This document shows, piece by piece, positions 5,342-10,011 of a DNA stretch of 10,011 nt. The translations under genes were made by a program, and so were the position numbers. The stretch covers positions 1-10,011 of the forward strand of contig JABXHG010000146.1 of NCBI GenBank assembly GCA_013393545.1, in the 5' to 3' direction. Under the pieces are notes generated by a model. The model had not been told where the DNA came from. It did no database searches and saw only the letters and a list, made by a program, of their open reading frames with translations. The DNA is from Alteromonadaceae bacterium. Lineage in GTDB: Bacteria > Pseudomonadota > Gammaproteobacteria > Pseudomonadales > Oleiphilaceae. Numbering within the stretch: the first letter of the stretch is position 1; every line of letters starts with the position of its first letter.

Positions 5342-7585
5342 TTATTGCTCCCCAAGCCGAAGCGCCAATCCGGAAGTCCGCACTACCTGTTGCTCTACGC
5401 TGTCTTTGAAGACCTGCGTGTTGCCGGTAATCAGGCTAAACCAGTTCTTCGCCCGGGTGATGCCGGTATACACCAGCTCCTTGGTCAGCACCGGGCTGAG
5501 CCGGTCTGGCAGCACCAGGCAGGTATGGTTGAACTCCGATCCCTGGGATTTGTGCACGGTCATGGCGTACACGGTTTCCAGTTGCTGTAGACGGCTGGGG
5601 GAAATCCAGCGAATGCCACCGGCGCTGTCACTGCCGGGGAACGCGACCCGCAGGGTGTCTTTCGGCTCGCCGCTGCCGGTTTTATTCCAGGGCACGCTGA
5701 AGGTTATGCCGATATCTCCGTTCATCAGGCCCAGGTTGTAGTCGTTGCCGGTCACCAGCACTGGTCGGCCGGGGTACCAGCCTTCTGCCCTGGGGATAAG
5801 TTTTTCTGCCAACAGATGGCGAGCAACCCTGTCGTTCAGGCCTTCCACGCCCCATGGTCCTTTGCGTAAGGCACACAGAATCTGGAAATCGTTGAAGGCT
5901 GCCAGCACGGTTGCGGCGTGAGCATCCCAGGCTTCCCGGGGACTGTCAGCAGTCAGGTCCGGGTGGTGGATAATGTTCAGATAATGGCGATAACCTACCG
6001 GTGGGGGAAGTTCGTGACCATTCACCCGTCGCCCTTGTCCGGCGTTGCGAAAGCTCTCCGGGGTGCCGGTAATAGCATGGCGGCAGATCAGTTCCAGCGT
6101 TTGTTCGGTGTCGGGTTGAGGTGTGTGGCTGTTCAGCCAGGTTACATCCTCAAACTCTGTGTTCCGGACCTGCTTCAATACCGTATTGGTCAGCGCGCTG
6201 GTGTTCACGGCTTCCGCCAGTTGCCGGATCCCGCTGTCCTGACTGAAGCGATAGCTCTTTCGCAGCATAGCCACGGCCTGGTCGAGTGCCTGGCCTGAAT
6301 TATCCACAAGACTGTCGGGTAGCCTGGCGCCGGTTAAGGCTTCCAGCCAGCCGGCGGTTTCGGTTGTGTAGTGGGCTTTAAAGGCTCGCTGGCACAATTC
6401 GCCCAGCACCGCACCGGCGTCCACCGAAGCCAGCTGGTCCTTGTCGCCCAGCAGGATCAGTTGGGCTCTGGCCGGCAGAGCGTCGAAGACAGAGGCCATC
6501 AGGTCGACATCCACCATGGAGGCTTCATCAATCACCAGAATATCCACCAGCATAGGGTTGTCCCGGTTGTGGCGGAACTGGCGGGTATCTGGCCGGCTGC
6601 CGAGTAATCGGTGCAGAGTGGTGACCCTGGTGGGAATGTCGTCCGGTTGGACGGCACCCGGGAGGTCCGTCAACGGCAGTTTGCTGACCGCACCACCGAT
6701 AGATTCATTCAGACGGGCGGCGGCCTTGCCGGTGGGCGCGGCCAGGCGGATACGGTACTTTCGCCCTGCCCGTTCCGGACTTTCACCAGCCATTGCCTGC
6801 AGGGCCGCCAAAAGATTCACCACGGTGGTGGTCTTGCCGGTGCCCGGGCCGCCGGTAATGACCGCAAAGCGGTTACGAGCCGCCAGGGCGCAGGCCAGCT
6901 TCTGGTAATCCACCACGTCGGTTGACCGGAACAGTTGGTTCAGCGCCTGCGACAGGGTTTGCGCTGCGGATGATTGCGGATCGGCCAGTGGAGATGCCAA
7001 TCCAAGTCTGTGCCGTATGCCTTCGGCAATGCGCTGTTCGTAGCGCCAGAACCGGCGCAGGTACAGCCGGGTGCCGTTCAGCACCATGGGTGCCGATACT
7101 GATCCGTCGCTCACGGCGAGAGAGTTCTGAAGGGCCGTCAGGCAGTCGGCCAGCTGCACCCGGGCCAGCAGGTCCTGTGGATAAATGCCTTGCAGCTGTG
7201 CAACCTCCGTTTCCGACAGCCCGGTGTTGGCTGTTTCTTCAGGCGGCAACGTCAGGGTATTGCCGGGATCGGCCAGCAACATGGCCAGGTCGATACAGAC
7301 GTGGCCACGGCCTACCTGGTGGGAGGTCAGTGCCGCCAACAACAGAACCAGCGGCTGCGGACTTTGGCCTTGCTCTTCACTCAGTTCCCGAATCAGTCGG
7401 GCAAAGCCCGCATCCAGCGGGCGAATCCATTCGGCCTCTTGCCATTGCCGTAACAGGGCTTCGGTTTCACTCAGACTGTCCAGGCGGTGGGGTTTATCCA
7501 CAGGTGTGCGCGGCTCAGGGTTCACGGGCGTATGGTCTCCCAGATCCAGGGGAAACTGGTTTTCGGTATGGCGGGTACGACTCAT
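5342..7585 (-). CDS. recD: RecBCD enzyme subunit RecD (5'-3' helicase)
   Basis: RecD is the SF1B 5'-3' helicase of RecBCD and, in E. coli, keeps the nuclease active until Chi. The protein has 747 residues. Motifs: Walker A GGPGTGKTT (245-253), motif Ia APTGKAAARL (283-292), Walker B VIDEASMVD (351-359), motif III LLGDKDQLASV (378-388), Arg-rich motif IV KSYRFSQDSGI (443-453), motif V AMTVHKSQGSEF (674-685) and motif VI LVYTGITRAK (704-713). All are intact. The N-terminal 200 residues form the RecB-contact domain. It is about 140 residues longer than E. coli RecD (608); part of the extra length seems to be the 400-440 insertion and the 500-550 loop. ATG at 7585-7583 overlaps the recB stop (ATGA), and GGGGAGG lies 7 bases upstream (7599-7593), indicating translational coupling to recB. 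The TAA stop sits at the expected family end (SGLALRLGEQ). Confidence 0.95.
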   Translation of the reverse strand: MSRTRHTENQFPLDLGDHTPVNPEPRTPVDKPHRLDSLSETEALLRQWQEAEWIRPLDAGFARLIRELSEEQGQSPQPLVLLLAALTSHQVGRGHVCIDLAMLLADPGNTLTLPPEETANTGLSETEVAQLQGIYPQDLLARVQLADCLTALQNSLAVSDGSVSAPMVLNGTRLYLRRFWRYEQRIAEGIRHRLGLASPLADPQSSAAQTLSQALNQLFRSTDVVDYQKLACALAARNRFAVITGGPGTGKTTTVVNLLAALQAMAGESPERAGRKYRIRLAAPTGKAAARLNESIGGAVSKLPLTDLPGAVQPDDIPTRVTTLHRLLGSRPDTRQFRHNRDNPMLVDILVIDEASMVDVDLMASVFDALPARAQLILLGDKDQLASVDAGAVLGELCQRAFKAHYTTETAGWLEALTGARLPDSLVDNSGQALDQAVAMLRKSYRFSQDSGIRQLAEAVNTSALTNTVLKQVRNTEFEDVTWLNSHTPQPDTEQTLELICRHAITGTPESFRNAGQGRRVNGHELPPPVGYRHYLNIIHHPDLTADSPREAWDAHAATVLAAFNDFQILCALRKGPWGVEGLNDRVARHLLAEKLIPRAEGWYPGRPVLVTGNDYNLGLMNGDIGITFSVPWNKTGSGEPKDTLRVAFPGSDSAGGIRWISPSRLQQLETVYAMTVHKSQGSEFNHTCLVLPDRLSPVLTKELVYTGITRAKNWFSLITGNTQVFKDSVEQQVVRTSGLALRLGEQ

Positions 7586-10011
7586 GCGGCTGCCTCCCCG
7601 GTGACCGGCTTGCCATCGAACAGGGCATCCAGTTGTTCGATCAGCGCTCTGGGTGGCTTGTCGGTAAAGGCGCCGCCGCTGGCGGAATTCACGCCTCTCA
7701 GGAACAGGTAGACAGCACCCCCGATGTGCCGGTCGTAGTCGTAACCCGGCAGCCGGGCTTTCAGCAGTCGGTGCAGAGCCAGCAGGTAGAGCACGTATTG
7801 CAGGTCATAACGCTTGGCCAGGATGGCATCGCCCATGGTCTGGTGGGTGTAGGCATCGTCCTCCTCGCCCAGGGTATTGGATTTGTAGTCCAGCACGTAA
7901 TACTGCCCATTGTGTTCGAACACCAGATCAATAAAGCCTTTGAGCATGCCGTTGAAGCGGTGAGTTTCGGCCCGGGGCCGGTCAGCGCCATTCAGGGTAT
8001 GGTGGGTGACCAGCGCATCCAGTTGCCGGATGCTGACATTACGGCTTTCAAACCAGAATTCCAGTTCCGGTCGTAGGTTGCCCAGCTCAGCGAGACTGGC
8101 GGTTTGCTGCCCTCCGCGGTCCAGTGTCAGCGGCTTGCGGATCAGAGTCAGTAACCACTGTTGAAGGGGCTCCACCCAGTCGCTCCAGCCACGGGTACCA
8201 CAACGGCGAACCAGCTGTTCGTGCAGCAGCTCGGGGTTATCCACAACCCGCTGAAAGCCCTGGGCTGTGCACCATTCCAGCAATTCGTGCAGGAAGGTGC
8301 CGGGGCCGGCGCCTTTGGGGAAATGGTGATGGTTGCGGGTAGCGGGGGCCGCCGGTATTTCATCGGCCTCGTCCTGGGCACTTTCTTCCAGCAGGTTCTG
8401 GGTCTGGGCGTCTTCCACTTCACCGGTGAAGGTAATACCGGTGCCTGCCATGCCGGTGTATTCGATGCTGGAGTAACTGGCAATCCACCAGTCTTCTTTT
8501 GCTTCCCGAGTGGATTTCAACGCCGGCCCCAGAGCTTCCGGGGCGGTTTCGGTGAACACGATGCTATCGGCTTCCGGTAACGGCTGGACGGCGATTTCCG
8601 GATACCCTTGTGCCAGAGGTGCCAGTGCCTGACGGATGCCCTGCTCCGGTGAACCGGCAAGCACGTAGCCCAAACCACTCTGGTGCCAGTTATCCACAGC
8701 TGCCGCGCCCACCCAGGTGGCAAACCGGGCCCGGGTCAGAGCGACATAAAGTTTACGAATGTCTTCACCCAGGCGTTCCTGGTCGGCTTTTTCGGTGTCT
8801 TCCGGTGTGGGTTCGAGCACGGTGACTTTTTGGCCATCGTCATCGTGGTAACTCATGGAGGTCTGTTTCTGGTTTTCCGCCCGAAACGCCGTGCCGAAGG
8901 GCAGGAACACCAGCGGGTATTCCAGGCCCTTGGATTTGTGCACGGTGACGACCTTCACCAGCCCGGCATCGCTTTCCAGGCGCAGAGTGCGGTGCTCGTC
9001 TTCCTCGTCCGCCGCTCGCAGGATCCGGGTGAAGTGCTACACCAGGGCGTGTTCGCCGTCCAGCTCCTGGCTTGCCTCCTGCAAAAGCTCGCCCAGGTGC
9101 AACAGATCGGTCAGCTCGCGCTCGCCGTTGCCGCCCGGACTATTCTGGCCCAGCAGGCGGGCCGGCACGGCGTAATCCACCATGATCCGGCGCATCAGCG
9201 GCAGCACGCCCTGGCGCTGCCAGAGGCGATGATAGCCGCCAAACTGCTCGACTTTGGCCTCCCAGGCCAGCTCATCGCGCTGAAAGCGGTCAAGTTCGGC
9301 AAGGCCAAGCCCCAGCGCCCTGGTGGCAAGCGCAGCGCGCAGCCGGCTCTGAGCCTGGCGGGAGCTGGCTAAAGGTTCACTGCAGGCGGCAAGCCACAGG
9401 GCTACCTGGGCGGCCATGGGCGAGCTGAAGACCTTGTCCTTGTCCGAGAGATAGACGCTTTTGACCCCGCGCCGGGCAAGCTCGCGGCGGATCAGCCCGG
9501 CTTCCGTGGCGTTGTTGACCAGCACCGCCATGTCCGAGGGCCTGATTGGGGTCAGAGTCTCGCCGTCGTCAAAACCCGCCCGGCGGGTTTGGCCGGCGTT
9601 GAGCAGGGTCGTCATATAGCTGGCGCAGCTCTTGGCCATGGTGTCCTGATAGACACCCTTGCCCAACGGCTTGCCGTTGTCGCTGTACAGATGCCAAAGG
9701 GTCATGGCGTTTACGGCCTCGCCGTCAAGGGTCAGCGTTTCTTCCCGGCCCCGGGCGCTGACCGGGATAAACGGCAGCGGGTCGTTGTCGCCGTCGCGGA
9801 ACAAAAATGCGCCGCTTGTGTGAGCGCCGTCCTGATTGTCATCCGGCTTGTCGGCATAGCTGAAGCAGTGGTTGACCGCCTCGACCATGGCCTCGCTTGA
9901 GCGGAAGTTTTTGCCCAGGGTTACGTGGCGGCCGGCGGTGTCTCGGCGGGCCTTGAGATAGGTGAAAATATCCGCCCCGCGAAACGCGTAGGTCCCCTGC
10001 TTGGCGTCGCC
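7582..10011 (-). pseudogene. recB: RecBCD enzyme subunit RecB, C-terminal two thirds, interrupted by an in-frame TAG
   Basis: RecB is the 3'-5' helicase and the nuclease of RecBCD. The frame enters from the right edge at helicase motif III (GDAKQGTYAFRGADIF) and continues with motif IV-like GKNFRSSEAMVEAVN. Codon 325 of the fragment (9039-9037) is TAG; the same frame resumes with HFTRILRAADEEDEHRTL, motif V VTVHKSKGLEYPLVFLPF (8952-8899) and motif VI YVALTRARFA. The C-terminal nuclease has FLHELLEW, ELEFWFE, GFIDLVF, VLDYKSN and DLQYVLYLL, matching the His/Glu/Asp/Asp-x-Lys active site of E. coli RecB. No frameshift is involved, so one base change (CAG to TAG would restore Gln) separates this from an intact gene. 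As written, the product would lack motifs V-VI and the nuclease. The intact downstream half and coupled recD argue for a recent mutation or a base error. TGA at 7584-7582 overlaps the recD ATG. Confidence 0.85.

Larger units (their letters stand above)
4469..8698. other. Seven perfect TTATCCACA words (DnaA-box consensus)
   Basis: Exact TTATCCACA occurs on the plus strand at 4840-4848, 6300-6308, 7494-7502, 8237-8245 and 8690-8698, and as TGTGGATAA (minus-strand boxes) at 4469-4477 and 7176-7184. All lie inside coding sequence of the ABC exporter, recD and recB. Single-mismatch forms are also present near 4424, 4640 and 5967. Five of the seven encode Val-Asp-Asn/Lys in the host gene (GTG GAT AAN); the other two encode other residues. 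The match to the DnaA-box consensus is seen directly; binding by DnaA is not. Confidence 0.5.

Noticed and set aside
6922..8076. 384-codon plus-strand open frame opposite recD and recB
   Set aside because: Antisense to conserved RecD and RecB motifs and across their junction; low-complexity product without domain features.

Overview
The window looks like a chromosomal segment of a marine gammaproteobacterium, most like Marinobacter or a close relative. This is judged from the character of the proteins (GyrB C-terminus, GabT, a VC0807-family membrane protein, an Atm1-type ABC exporter, RecB and RecD) and a GC content near 58-60%; no database search was possible. gyrB usually lies in the dnaA-dnaN-recF-gyrB cluster, so the replication origin may be a few kb to the left (inference).

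Layout, left to right: the 3' end of gyrB (+) with a strong bidirectional terminator; a 117-bp hairpin repeat (copy 1); a six-helix VC0807-family membrane protein (-); the gabT terminator and gabT (-); a 660-base stretch without an intact gene, holding a frameshifted remnant of an ABC-exporter ATPase domain (-) and a 195-bp multi-hairpin repeat (copy 3); an intact Atm1/HMT-type ABC exporter (+); a second 117-bp hairpin repeat (copy 2); then recD and most of recB (-), joined by a 4-base ATGA overlap, with recB running off the right edge.

How the genes work together: recB and recD encode two subunits of the RecBCD helicase-nuclease and are translationally coupled. The other genes look independent: GyrB (supercoiling), GabT (GABA/beta-amino-acid catabolism) and the Atm1-type exporter (glutathione-linked or metal-related export).

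Most worth a second look: (1) three related hairpin repeats whose outer stems differ between copies yet stay self-complementary, with two copies exactly filling gaps between convergent genes; (2) an in-frame TAG in recB that removes helicase motifs V-VI and the nuclease domain, and an in-frame TAA in the first codons of the gyrB fragment; (3) seven perfect TTATCCACA DnaA-box words inside the exporter and recDB coding sequences, far above a simple base-composition expectation.
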